Positions 20,496 to 30,605 are shown, counted from the first letter of the stretch. The stretch: DNA of 64,000 bases from Adiantum capillus-veneris (GCA_014529385.2 CM043969.1:75994676-76058675), one strand, 5' to 3'. Program-made: numbers and translations. The notes: generated by a model from the letters alone, not told the origin.

Positions 20496-21222
20496 TGTAT
20501 CTATACAAAAGGAGACACAGAAGCGTGTCTGTGTCTCACAAAGCATATATATGAAATCTGGACCACTGATGACTAGGCGTCACAACCTGCACATAGAACA
20601 ACTCACAAAATTAGTATTCACATATACTTACTTAATTAAATCAACTCACACATATTAACGTCTCACCTCAAGCGATCAGCGAGCCTGTAAGGCTGCCCAG
20701 TCTACAAACTCTCCTAAAGCATCAAGATCATTCAATACTTCATAGATACCTCTGCGATATCCATATGACTCCTCCTGAAGTGTCGAGGCTCGATGCATCG
20801 TAAGATTCTGCGTTTATACAAAAATCAGAGTAATAAGAATACATGATTCATCGCGTTTTAAAAAACTCCATAGTTAAGATTGGATTAGAAACTCACAAAC
20901 TCATAGCGAAAGGTGTCGAAGCCTCCGCTGCCAAGATGAGATGTCCCCCTGGTCATCTGTCGTATCTGTGCAGCCTCACGCTGTTGTCTGAACCGCGTGG
21001 CCGCTGTCCGCTCATCCTCCCTGACTAAGGCCACGTCTCGTGTGGGATGTCCGAAGGCTTCGACGAGTCGGTCTTGAAAGCCTTCCGAGCTGCATCTCGT
21101 TGATGTTACACGGTGTCCCCTGCAACACCCTTGATCCAGCTCCTCGGAACAATGTCAGAACTCGGAGCAGGCTGGTACTCTCTCAGGATGGCCTCCACTA
21201 TGTAATTGACTTTGTCCTTTTT
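20496..21222. other. CACTA internal non-coding DNA
   Basis: Between the ACCATAAC array and the last transposase-side ORF. Contains only short ORFs without recognisable domains. Confidence 0.4.
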
Positions 21223-21615
21223 CTACTGATCCCAAGATGTCAGAATGCTGGTCGAAAACTGTAGCTCCGCGAGCTGGCGAATCCGCTGTCTCATTTCAGT
21301 CCCGACTCTATCCATGTCAACAGAACCATCTGGCCGTACAGTATAGAGCTTGGAGGCACAAGGATCGTGTGCCCCCCAAGGTGTCCGAGGTGTGCCAAGA
21401 GGTGTGTCGAGAGGTGTGCCTGGATAGGACGGGGGTCGTGAGCGAGGAGGGGTCGAAGCATCTGTGGACCCTCCTCCACAACAACCACCACCTCCACCTG
21501 ACGATCGCCGAGATCGGCGAGTGCGCATGTGCTGCGGAGATGAGGACATACCCGCCTCTGCCCCACCCCTAGGTGTCAAAGCGGCCGTGATGGGAGAAGC
21601 AGGCGTCGTACCCAT
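21223..21615 (-). CDS. Pro/Ser/Gly-rich C-terminal ORF of CACTA element
   Basis: A 130-residue product, low complexity at the N side: TPPRSRPP, repeated GTP/DTPLGTP units and a GGGGG run. The C side is more ordered and charged (VDMDRVGTEMRQRIRQLAELQF), possibly helical. I do not recognise a family. Its position after the DUF4216 segment and on the same strand suggests either the transposase tail or a second element-encoded protein. The upstream flank is a poly-G/C minisatellite, so the true start is uncertain. Confidence 0.4.
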   Translation of the reverse strand: MGTTPASPITAALTPRGGAEAGMSSSPQHMRTRRSRRSSGGGGGCCGGGSTDASTPPRSRPPSYPGTPLDTPLGTPRTPWGAHDPCASKLYTVRPDGSVDMDRVGTEMRQRIRQLAELQFSTSILTSWDQ

Positions 21616-21690
21616 AGGCGTCCCCCCCCCCCCTCATAGGCGTCCCCCCCCCCCCCCCCCCCCCCCATAGGTGTCCCCCCCTAGGCGTCG
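21600..21690. repeat. C-homopolymer minisatellite
   Basis: Units of (C)7-20 followed by [A/T]AGGCGT are repeated; the longest C run is about 21,646-21,666. The G-rich minus strand is strongly G-quadruplex-prone. It lies just upstream (minus sense) of the proline-rich ORF. Confidence 0.9.
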
Positions 21691-21844
21691 AACCCTCGGT
21701 GTGAAGCCCGGAGGCGTAGTACCCGTGCCTCTGGCTACCCAGTACTGAGAAGCCTCTGCCATCTGAGCAGGCGTCATCCGTGTAACGAAGCCCATGAATG
21801 CATGTGCACTCATAGAAGCGGGATCTGGAAACTAGTCTGCCATA

Positions 21845-22300
21845 CTAAAGTCCTGCACAAAGAAAGTAAAATAAAGCGTCAGACTGACTTTCCTCCAGGA
21901 GATCTTGCCCTTCAAATACTTGTTTATTTCTTGGAGCAACCTGAACCACAAACCACCACTGTCTCTCTCGAGGGTCCAGTACAAAGACCACTTGCTCGCA
22001 ATGTTCGAGGAGAGCAAATGTGTCGCTCACATCTGTCCAAACCTTTGTAGAATCTATTTGCACAAGTTTGTTTCCATCTCTGCATATCGTTGCATTGCGA
22101 CCAGAAGTAATCACCTTGAACCACTTCACATCCAACAAAAACATCTCAAACCGCCTGAAGCTTACTTTCAGGATATCTGACACCAGACCACAGTAATCTA
22201 GGTTGCTAGTGCTCTCATTCATGTCTCTAGCACTAGCCCTGCTCTTTTTCATGAAACTAACCATTACCCCACTGTCAAACGTGTTTCTTCTGCTGTCAAT
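21845..22300 (-). pseudogene. CACTA transposase DUF4216 segment
   Basis: The minus-strand frame reads SGVMVSFMKKSRASARDMNE, then LDYCGLVSDILKVSF, FLLDVKWFKV, a central T..D..DTFALLEHCEQVVFV block and WWFVVQVAPR. This pattern matches the DUF4216 region in the C-terminal half of plant En/Spm (CACTA) transposases, where the usual text is NSGV.V.....S.ASA.D.N followed by YYG.L.DI. A stop and frame change at about 22,300 separate it from the preceding segment. DUF4216 has no proven catalytic role. Assignment comes from motif recognition, not a search. Confidence 0.75.
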
Positions 22301-22980
22301 TTATTGTGTTCTGAAATGCTTTCCATGCGACCACAGTGCCATGTATGTATGATACTTCCAGTCACATCCAATAGCCAGCTCTTCCTCTTCTAGAGATATG
22401 GGTTCTCCGATCTGTCGAGCTGCTCTCACTGTCTTGTCCAACCATGCCATTGTAGGGAATTCAGGTAGAGGAGCGAGATAGTATGGCAAGGGTAAACCTC
22501 TAGTCGTTCGGCTTCGCCTGAAATCCTGTCGCCAAATAGATTGACTCCATCCATTGCCATGCCCAAACGCAAATTGCGTGTTCACTCTTAAAATATGGCC
22601 AGGTATCTTCAATGTGCCTCCAGGCCTTTGAATCAGCAGGCACCCTAAATGTTGCGTCAGTGGATCTATTCGTAGAATGCCACCGCATCAACTTTGCAAT
22701 GGAACCACAACGAAACATGCTTTTTATCCTAGGAATAATAGGGAAATGCCGCAACACTTTAGCTGGCACTGTCTCGCCAACTGCATCTTGTTTGTAGCGC
22801 ATTGCTCCGCACTTAGGACACGACAGACAATCTGCGAATTCATTGCGAAAAAGAATGCAATCATTTGGACATGCATGAATCTTGTTGTAGTCCAAGCCAG
22901 CTGAGGTCAATAGTTGCTTTGCGTCTGGCCTGGAGGGGGGCATTTCATTGTCAGCCGGGAGAAGTTGCTCCCGCAACAAC
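22301..22980 (-). pseudogene. CACTA transposase tnp2 domain, internally deleted
   Basis: The frame at 22,500-22,979 contains the tnp2 hallmarks: AKQLL...GLDYNKIHACPNDCILFRNE, CPKCGAMRYK, KVLRHFPIIPR and the PADSKAWRHI block. The next expected region (the ALATDG.NPF stretch and the remaining catalytic core of several hundred residues) is almost absent. After a frameshift near 22,550 only a short relic (FAFGHGNGWSQSIW) is followed by sequence that normally lies just before DUF4216 (EEEELA.G and GKHFRTQ). Most of the catalytic domain is therefore deleted. It joins the upstream exon in frame through a 76-bp intron. Confidence 0.85.
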
Positions 22981-23056
22981 CTGTTTAAGCCACATTAAAT
23001 TAAAAAGCTCTCCAAGCACGTCACCGTTGCAATCGGAAAATGCCTTTTATACGTAC
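22981..23056 (-). other. Predicted 76-bp intron in the CACTA transposase
   Basis: On the minus strand the segment starts GTACGT and ends TTAAACAG. Removing it joins a GWSDAGVTAFF.. frame to LLREQLLPADNE in one frame, exactly the order expected in tnp2 transposases. The unspliced sequence carries stops. The splice sites are canonical GT/AG. Confidence 0.6.
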
Positions 23057-23567
23057 CTAAAGAAAGCAGTGACGCCTGCATCTGACCACCCGTACACTGA
23101 CTGAAGATTCAAAAACGCCAGACAAGTACGAAGCGTCGATATCATGGCGCCTTCATAAATTGGTTGACATGCAACTTCCTCAACATGTCTTCAGGAGATA
23201 GGCGCACGGCTTCTGGTGCTGCTTCGTTAGCGTTCTCCTCGCTTGTCTGGAAGAAGGTATTCAGCATCTCCTCCATGCCGTCGTCTTCTGTCTGTAAGTC
23301 CTTTTCTGCTTCCATCCTTGGCTCTATATTGGTCGGACCTTCACGCATAATCCTTTTTCTCTCTCTCTCAGATGTAGGTGCTATGTCGTGAAAATCAATG
23401 CCCGTTCCGTAAGAGTCGTATCGTAGATTCTGTACGATTTCTTTAGCAAACTCTCCGTACTTGTGCACATGCTCATTACATATCCTACGCTTGCGCAAGA
23501 TTTGATACTTGCAGAGCGTGCAGGAGCATGCAATCTTTTCCTCCATGTTAGTTGATGACGTTGCCAT
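23057..23567 (-). pseudogene. CACTA transposase N-terminal exon
   Basis: It starts MATSSTNMEEK at 23,567, with a Cys-rich CSC..C motif followed by EHVHKYGEF. This resembles the transposase-associated domain at the N-terminus of plant CACTA transposases (CPC..C ... HL ... Y..W..HGE). An acidic middle follows (EAEKDLQTEDDGMEEML). The ORF stops at 23,142, but the conserved frame resumes one base off as LRTCLAFLNLQSVYGWSD and runs to the splice donor at 23,056, so a 1-nt frameshift lies near 23,145-23,155. Confidence 0.65.
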
Positions 23568-23824
23568 CTACAATGATTATGAATGTTGTTTTAATAAATA
23601 TACTCCTCACAATGTAAACTACCTCGCATTCTCTAGTCTTGCCCAATCTCCGTACACCTCGGTCCAGAGGTGTACGGAGATCAGGACCACCGGGTCAAAA
23701 TCTTGTCTTTATTGGTCAAATCCTATATGGGTAGACACATACGTGCACTCCCAGGTGTACATGGAAATGCATGTAGCGGGAAAAACCCCTTTGCCTCTTT
23801 TAGTTCCATAGTTTCTTCAACATC

Positions 23825-25290
23825 CTACGGCTACCTACGGCTTGTGTAGTTGAAGTTAATTCAAACCCATTGACCTACGGCTTGCCATACACGCTCTTGA
23901 CATTGCTTTAAGACTACTTAATGAACTACGGCTGGTTTCGGTATGGATAGAAGCCATTTTCGAAGTCCGTTTGCGTTTTTCCGTAGAAAAACGCAACCGG
24001 ATCTGACCTACGGCTTGTGTATTTGGCGTTTCTTCTATCCGTTTGACCTACGGCTTGCCATACGCGCTCTTGACATTGCCTAAAGACTACCTAATCGTCT
24101 ACGGATAGTTTCAGTAGGCATAGAAGCCATTTTCGAAGTCCGTTTGCGTTTTTTCGTAGAAAAACGCAACCGGATTTGACCTACGGCTTGTGTAGTTGAC
24201 GTTAATTCAAACCCATTGACCTACGGCTTTCCATATATGCTCTTGACATTGCTTTAAGACTACCTAATGAACTACGGATGGTTTCGGTATGGATAGAAGC
24301 CATTTCCGAAGTCCGTTTGCGTTTTTCCGTAGAAAAACGCAATCGGATTTGACCTACGGCTTGTGTATTTGGCGTTTCTTCTATCCGTTTGACCTACGGC
24401 TTGCCATACGTGCTCTTGACACTGCCTAAAGACTACCTAATCGTCTACGGATGGTTTCAGAAGACATAGAAGCCATTTTCGAAGTCCATTTGCATTTTTT
24501 CGTAGAAAAACGCAACCGGATTTGACCTACGGCTTGCCATACGCGCTCTTAACATTGCCTAAAGACTACTTAATCATCTACGGATGGTTTCAGAAGGCAT
24601 AGAATCCATTTTCGAAGTCCGTTTGCGTTTTTCCATAGAAAAACGCAACCGGATTTGACCTACGGCTTGTGTATTTGGCGTTTCTTCTATCCGTTTGACC
24701 TACGGCTTGCCATACGCGCTCTTGACATTGCCTAAAGACTACCTAATCGTCTACGGATGGTTTCAGAAGGCATAGAAGCCATTTCCAAAGTCCGTTTGCG
24801 TTTTGCCATAGAGAAACGCAACCGGATCTGACCTACGGCTTGTGTATTTGGCGTTTTTTCTATCCGTTTGACCTACGGCTTGCCATACCCGCTCTTGACA
24901 TTGCCTAAAGACTACCTAATCATCTACGTATGGTTTCAGTAGGCATAGAAGCCATTTTCGAAGTCCGTTTGTGTTTTTCGGTAGAAAAACGCAACCGGAT
25001 TTGACCTACGGCTTGTGTAGTTGACGTTAATTCAAACCCATTGATCTACGGCTTGTCATACACGCTCTTGACATTGCTTTAAGACTACTTAATGAACTAC
25101 GGATGGTTTCGGTATGGATAGAAGCCATTTTCGAAGTCCGTTTGCGTTTTTCCGTAGAAAAATGCAACCGGATTTGACCTACGGCTTGTGTATTTTGCGT
25201 TTCTTCTATCCGTTTGACCTACGGCTTGCAATAAGCGCTCTTGAAATTGCCTAAAGACTACCTAATAGTCTACGGATGGTTTCAAAGCCA
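23825..25290. repeat. Roughly 171-bp tandem array inside the CACTA element
   Basis: About eight units are marked by GAAGTCCGTTTGCGTTTT or variants at about 23,960, 24,137, 24,308, 24,480, 24,616, 24,787, 24,958 and 25,132. Spacing is mostly 171-178 bp, with one 136-bp deletion unit. Each unit holds GACCTACGGCTTG motifs and a short perfect inverted repeat (GCGTTTTTC / GAAAAACGC). Units are highly similar, suggesting ongoing homogenisation. The array lies upstream of the transposase and would contain or displace its promoter. Confidence 0.93.
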
Positions 25291-25365
25291 AGATCTGAGA
25301 ACGCGCGCGTTGAGGGCGAAAATAGCCCCTTCGCGCGTGCTTGGCTTTTTTTCCCCTAATTACTT

Positions 25366-25559
25366 CCGTCGATATATGCGTCGATATACGCGTGGGAAAA
25401 TTAGTCTTTCGATGCGTATATCCACAGTCATATCGATGTAGGTATCGATGCATATATTGTCGGACGGTAAGTACGTCGATATGAGCGTATAAAGGCACGG
25501 GCGTCGATATATAAAGCGTCGATATATACGTCGATATGACTTTGGGTTATGTTGTAGTG
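25366..25559. repeat. CACTA right subterminal repeats and terminus
   Basis: Clusters of CGTCGATATA, TCGATATACGCG and related motifs end in GTTGTAGTG. They mirror the left subterminal cluster at 19,778-19,955, and the last ~127 bp recur in copy A. Confidence 0.88.
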
Positions 25560-27002
25560 AATGTTAAATTTCCTGAAAGGAGAATCTCCTTTAAGTTTAG
25601 GGAAAACGACATGTATATAGATGTTAAGGAAATGGGTAACACTATCGCCATTGTACATACACCAGCTTTCAACAAGTCAATAAAGAGCTCTATTTCCGTG
25701 TACATGATTTTTGTTAAAGATTCTCAAAATGAACCTAATGCTTTAGCAAAAGAAAATAAAAGCAACCAAAAGGCATTAGAGTTATCCAATTTTCTCAAGG
25801 GGTTTCAAGATGTTTTTATTGACGAGATCCCTTGTGAGCTACTTCCTAAACGAGGTAATGATCACCATGCAATTGAACTTCTTCCAGGAAGTTCACCGCC
25901 TAACAAACCTCCTTATAGAGTTTCTCAAGCTCAACAAGAGGAGATTATGCGGCAAGTGCATGAGTTAGTTGAGAAGGGCATGGTTAGGCCTAGCTCATCT
26001 CCATTTTGCTCACCTGTGCTATTGGTGCAAAAGAAAGACGGCACATATCGTATGTGTGTCGACTATAGAGCACTAAATAGGATCACTATCAAGAATAGGT
26101 TTCCCGTTCCACGGGTAGAAGACCTATTTGATAAGCTACAAGGATCGACCTACTTCAGTAGGATTGACCTAAAAAGTGGCTATCATCAAATAAGGATAGT
26201 TGATCAAGACATTGTAAAGACCGCATTTCGCACCACATTTGGTCTTTACAAATACATTGTCATGCCTTTTGGCTTGACCAATGCACCAGCCACATTCAAC
26301 CGCTTGATGGAGAAGCTGTTCAGGCCTCATCGAACCTTCACTAGAGTGTTCTTTGATGATATTATCATCTACTCTAATTCATTAGACGAACACAAGCAAC
26401 ACCTCCAGGTAATATTTCAAGTTTTAAGAGAGAATAAACTTTATGTTAATCGAAAGAAAAGTAAATTTTTCTTGCAAGAGATTCAGTATTTAGGTCACAG
26501 TATCTCTCAAGATGGCATCCAAATGGATCCATCCAAGTTAGAGGTAATAAAAGGATGGCCTAAACCAAGGAATCTTCATGAAGTAAGAAGCTTTATAGGT
26601 ATGTGTGCATACTATAGACGCTTCATAGAAAAGTTCTCACAAATTGCGGGACCATTACATGACCTAACAAAGAAAAGCGTTAGGTATACATGGTCTGCTA
26701 AGGAGAATAATGCTTTCAAAAAGCTTAAAGAAAAGCTTATCTTTGAACCTGTGCTTTCACTACCGGATCTCTCAAAACCATTTGAGGTCCAATGTGATGC
26801 TTGTGGTGATTGCCTTGGAGCTGTTTTGCTCCAAGAAGGGCACGCCATAGGCTATGAGAGTCGAAGGCTTGACCCTATTGAGAAAGCTCTAGGCATATAT
26901 GAAAAGGAACTCCTTGCAGTTAGTTCTACATGCCTTAGACTCATGGAAGCACTATTTATTGGGGACTCCTTTCAATCTGCGAACGGATCACCAAAGTCTT
27001 AA
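25536..27002 (+). CDS. pol: Chromovirus pol, copy B N-terminal part: RT, chimeric start
   Basis: As in copy A, the ATG lies inside the CACTA terminus (25,536) and eight codons read in frame into gypsy DNA at 25,560. Reverse transcriptase is complete (FSRIDLKSGYHQI, MPFGLTNAP, FFDDIIIYS), followed by the start of RNase H (CDACGDCLGAVLLQ, YEKELLAV). An extra AGTT at about 26,920-26,924, apparently a 4-bp tandem duplication absent from copy A, shifts the frame and ends the ORF at 27,002. The insertion separates RNase H E from its later catalytic residues, so the protein would be inactive as RNase H. Confidence 0.9.
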   Translation: MTLGYVVVNVKFPERRISFKFRENDMYIDVKEMGNTIAIVHTPAFNKSIKSSISVYMIFVKDSQNEPNALAKENKSNQKALELSNFLKGFQDVFIDEIPCELLPKRGNDHHAIELLPGSSPPNKPPYRVSQAQQEEIMRQVHELVEKGMVRPSSSPFCSPVLLVQKKDGTYRMCVDYRALNRITIKNRFPVPRVEDLFDKLQGSTYFSRIDLKSGYHQIRIVDQDIVKTAFRTTFGLYKYIVMPFGLTNAPATFNRLMEKLFRPHRTFTRVFFDDIIIYSNSLDEHKQHLQVIFQVLRENKLYVNRKKSKFFLQEIQYLGHSISQDGIQMDPSKLEVIKGWPKPRNLHEVRSFIGMCAYYRRFIEKFSQIAGPLHDLTKKSVRYTWSAKENNAFKKLKEKLIFEPVLSLPDLSKPFEVQCDACGDCLGAVLLQEGHAIGYESRRLDPIEKALGIYEKELLAVSSTCLRLMEALFIGDSFQSANGSPKS

Positions 27003-28596
27003 GTACTTCATGACGCAGACCAAGCTCTCCGACAAACAAATGAGGTGGGCAAATTTCCTTTCGCAATTTCATTTTCATATTGCTCACATTGCTAGCAAGC
27101 ATAATCAAGTAGCTGATGCACTCTCAAGACGGCCGAGAGTGAATGCGGTTTCCATAGCAACTCACAATGATCTATCTTCAATGATAGATGAGTATGCTAT
27201 TGATCCCCATTTTAGAGATGTGATTTCAGCCCTTGCATTAGGGAAGAAAGAAGAAACATTTACTTTACAAGATGGTTATCCTCTCTACGGCAATAGACTA
27301 TGTGTTACTAACTCACTACGTGAGAAAGTAATGTATGAATCTCATGCTCCACCTTATGCGGGGCATAGAGGGATTCAGTCTACCTTAAAGGGAATTGAAA
27401 CATATTTCTATTGGCTTACCATGAAAGTGAACATACAAGAGTATGTTTCTAAATGTGTGGTATTCCAAAAGAGAAAATTTGATAGAGGGAAGCAACTTGG
27501 ATTGCTTCAACCTTTGCCAATCCCTAATTCACCATGGGAGAGCATATCCATGGATTTTATCTTTGGATTGCCTAAGTCTATCCATGGGAATACGGGAATA
27601 TGGACGATAGTAGACAGGTTCAGTAAACAAGCTCATTTTATACCCGTCAAAAAGACTATCAAAGCCCATCAAATGGCAACCCTCTTCATTTCACAAATTT
27701 TCAAGTACCATGGCTTGCCAATGTCCATAGTGTCGGATAGAGATCCTAGAATGACGAGTAATTTTTGTAAGGGTTGCTTTGAGAATTTAGGGACAAGGCT
27801 AAACTTCTCTTCGGCCTATTATCCACAAACCGATGGCCAAAGTGAAATAGCTAACCTAACCATTCTCGATCTACTAAAAGCCTATGTAACAGAAGTAGAT
27901 CAAAGATCCCAATGGGAGAAGTACTTACCCTTAGTGGAGTATGATTACAATAACATTGTACATACTTCCACGGGAAAAACACCTTTTGAGGTAATTGAGC
28001 GGAGATCAAAAAGTCCCTTGCTACTTAAGGTACATGGGAAGATCTTCGCTGCAAATGAGTATAGCCGAGACCTACAAGAATCTTTTCAAAAGCTTAAGGA
28101 TTCTATCTCTATCTCACAGCAAAGGCAAAAGGCTGCTGCCTACAAACATAGAAGAGCCCAAGCCTTTAAAGAAAATGATTGGGTCTTATTAAAGTTTCCC
28201 AAGGCTCGATTAAGGCACACGATGGGCAAGAATCCTACGGGACACCAAAAGTACTATGCTAAACTAGCAAAAAGGTACTATGGTCCCTTTTAGATTCTTA
28301 GGCCACTCAATGAGATGGCCTATCAACTCAAGCTGCCCAATCATTGGCTCATACACAATGCTTTCTATGTGAGCCTATTAAAGCCTTACAAAGGAGAGCC
28401 ACCTCAAGAACCAACTATTGAAGACTCACCGGAGATCGAGGACCAAGAGGAGGTGCTGCAGTCCGAGTCCATTCTCCGACATGAAGACAAGGTACTAAGA
28501 GGCGGTAAGACTATCCGACGATATCTTATTAAGTTTAAGAATTATCCTTTTGAAGATGCTAGATGGATGCAAGGCATACAATTAAGGATAACCTAA
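26925..28596 (+). pseudogene. pol: Chromovirus RNase H-integrase-chromodomain, copy B
   Basis: The frame resumes after the 4-bp insertion (ORF 26,899-28,293). It holds the second half of RNase H (RTDHQSLKYF, ADALSRR), the integrase zinc finger with H..H..C but CVVF where CVVC is expected, and the integrase core with MDF, SDRDPR and TDGQSE. It lacks the TAA of copy A, having TAC there. The shared TAG after YYGPF sits at 28,291-28,293. The chromodomain frame 28,315-28,596 follows (YLIKFKNYPFEDARWM). Confidence 0.88.
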
Positions 28597-28990
28597 ACCT
28601 TGTCAATGCTTACAATGCTTCCCAAGAGTAAGCAAATGTACAAAATGTTAAAAATGGACAAAGTTTTTTTTGTCTTATAAGACTCTCTTTTTTTTTATTG
28701 TGCACAAAAATGAAGTAGTATGCATGCTTAGATCAAGTTTTGCGGAGACGACGTCTCCCAAATACCAAGTAGAGCTTGTCACTCTACTATGGAAGATTGA
28801 TAGGACTAATGTACAGACATGCTTGTGGTAGCCTCAAGCTCTCAAGCGCCAAAGGGACTAGTCATCCATTGTGGAACGATGTCGTAGGGTAACATAGGGA
28901 TCCTCTACTCGCTAAGAAAAGGACTCATGAATATGCTTTATCTTCTCTACACCATAATCGAGGACGACTATGATTTCAAGAGAGAGGTAA
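28597..28990 (+). other. 3' untranslated region and polypurine tract, copy B
   Basis: Homologous to 14,077-14,480. It ends in AAGAGAGAGGTAA directly before TGTCATAATAATC. It lacks roughly 15 bp present in copy A near 14,255. Confidence 0.8.
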
Positions 28991-29368
28991 TGTCATAATA
29001 ATCAATATCTAATTCTCCTAAATGATTTTCTCATATTAAACTGATCATTTAATGTGGGGAAGTGCCAGGGGAGAAAAAGCTAGAATATTGGTTAAGGTAG
29101 CAGACCGGCCACAGTAGGGATCCAAAGGAGGGAAAATAGGGATCCAAAGGGGGGGCCATCTGCAAAAGATCCATGTGCAACAATGGGCTAAAAAGACCCT
29201 AAGGTTCAGCCCATTAAGACTTCCAAAATGCTAAGGTTCCAAATATCAAAGGTTGTGTCCAAAGGTCAACCCTAGGGGAATTGGATGCTTTGTGTGTGTA
29301 CAAAAAAGTCTTTTGCAATCCCTACTTAGGAGGGGGCGAGCCTTTCTTGTAGGGGATGAGAGAGAAAG

Positions 29369-29400
<32 letters not shown>

Positions 29401-30058
29401 GCTCCCTTTAACAAAGGGAATGAGGGACACATGTCAGCTCCCTAGCCCAGATGCCCACAAGGTGTACCCAATTCCTATTGGATGGCCTTGGAGGTGGACC
29501 AATGAGAATTAGGCTAGAGTAAATCTAGTTTAATTAATTTAAAAACACTTAAAAAAAGAACCAATGAGAATTAAGTCCTTTAGAAGACTATTATACAGTG
29601 TCCCAAGTGGTCCAATGAGCATTCAGCAGCCCAATGGCTTGCCTGATTCCTATTGGCCAGGAGGCAAAGGGGTCCAATGAGAGTTTAGTTGAATTATTAA
29701 ATTACCTAAAGCTCTCACAAAAGGGGAAAGGGGGACGCATGTCAGAAGGCTATCACTTATGCTGCTTAATTGTCTTTGGCTAGCTCTAGGGAGGTCCAAA
29801 TGGGAGAAACCATAATACAAAGCCTTTTGGAGGGGAGACCGGCTCCATGCAAATCCGGTCCTCAACTGTTATCAATAGCTTAATTTCTCTCTCTTTTGAA
29901 AGTATTGTTCATGCTATCTAACTAGGTGTTATGCTTTTTGTTGCTCTCTCCACCCAAGCACTCTTGTAATTCTCATTAGGAATCTATTCTAATGAAATGC
30001 CCACTATGTTCATGCTAATTTCCGCTACACACAAGTTTTTAGGCCATTAAATTCTACA
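28991..30058 (+). mobile_element. LTR3, junction LTR (1,068 bp)
   Basis: TGTCATAATAATC...ATTCTACA. It is the 3' LTR of copy B but is also followed by a primer binding site and leader of a further unit. It differs from LTR2 by a modest number of substitutions plus a longer CA array (29,370-29,399), and ends ATTCTACA instead of TGTTACA. Confidence 0.92.
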
Positions 30059-30059
30059 T

Positions 30060-30071
30060 TGGTATCAGAGC
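30060..30071 (+). other. Primer binding site after LTR3
   Basis: TGGTATCAGAGC is a perfect match to the plant initiator tRNA-Met type site. It should not follow a simple 3' LTR, and shows that another element unit once continued to the right. Confidence 0.9.
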
Positions 30072-30187
30072 ACAAGGTTTCTCTTTTCTTGCTCAAGAAG
30101 GGAGGTCCTCAAGGTAGCTATAAATGGTTGGTATTATTAATTGCCTGTGAGTAAGTAGAATAGGGATTTTTTAGCCTTGCAGTGCGC
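30072..30187 (+). mobile_element. Truncated leader of a further chromovirus unit
   Basis: About 116 bp matching the start of the copy B leader (17,469-17,584) almost exactly, up to GCAGTGCGCC. It then breaks off where the 418-bp repeat begins. Confidence 0.88.
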
Positions 30188-30605
30188 CTATACATTCATA
30201 ATGCTAAGAGGGAAATGTGGACAATGCAATGAGTGCGGGTAAGCTACGAAACGTGAACATGATTTTGGCCATGGTTAACATGTCCCATGCATCGGCCCTA
30301 CAAACAATGCTCACATAAATTATATTTTTGATACTTTGTATATAATGCTTAACTTTTGTGAAGCACAAAGTGCACACAACAACACAAAAAATTTCTTTGA
30401 AACCTATGAAACCACAAAATCTCTATTCAATATCATGAATGAGCTATATTGTGCTAAAAATCTGATCAAAACAGATGTAAAGCAATGTGTTGCTCTTGCT
30501 CACAATGTAGTTGAGAACTAGGGAGATATTGGATATTGTAGTGCAAGAGAGCGTGGGGATAGATTTGAAGTGAGCTTGGTGAAGTGAGATTTTTTTCCCA
30601 ACCCT
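30188..30605. repeat. 418-bp dispersed direct repeat, copy 1
   Basis: Starts CTATACATTCA and ends CCCAACCCT. Identical in length to 34,602-35,019, with only a few substitutions. A 61-codon ORF (30,336-30,521) is present in both but resembles no family. It is not a typical LTR: there is no TG...CA and no adjacent primer site. Confidence 0.92.

Larger units (their letters stand above)
19758..25559 (-). mobile_element. Complete CACTA (En/Spm) DNA transposon, 5,802 bp
   Basis: The left end reads CACTACAACAAAAAAGGG and the right end is its imperfect inversion, ending GTTGTAGTG. The ends share about 10 exact bases, then a looser match with TATCGACG and CGTCGATATA subterminal motifs on both sides. 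It is flanked by an AAT duplication and lies between the protease and reverse-transcriptase regions of chromovirus copy B. Minus-strand transposase pieces occur in the order N-terminal Cys-rich region, intron, tnp2 domain, DUF4216 and proline-rich tail. It also carries a 171-bp tandem array on its transposase-upstream side. The transposase is deleted and frameshifted, so movement would need a helper. The empty site is visible in copy C at 56,512-56,514. Confidence 0.95.

Noticed and set aside
23825-25290. CRISPR-like array
   Set aside because: Units are contiguous, about 171 bp, without short repeats alternating with unique spacers, and lie in a plant CACTA element.
30336-30521. 61-codon ORF conserved in both 418-bp repeats as a small gene
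   Set aside because: Conservation is explained by the recent duplication of the whole repeat; no family resemblance and no selection evidence visible.
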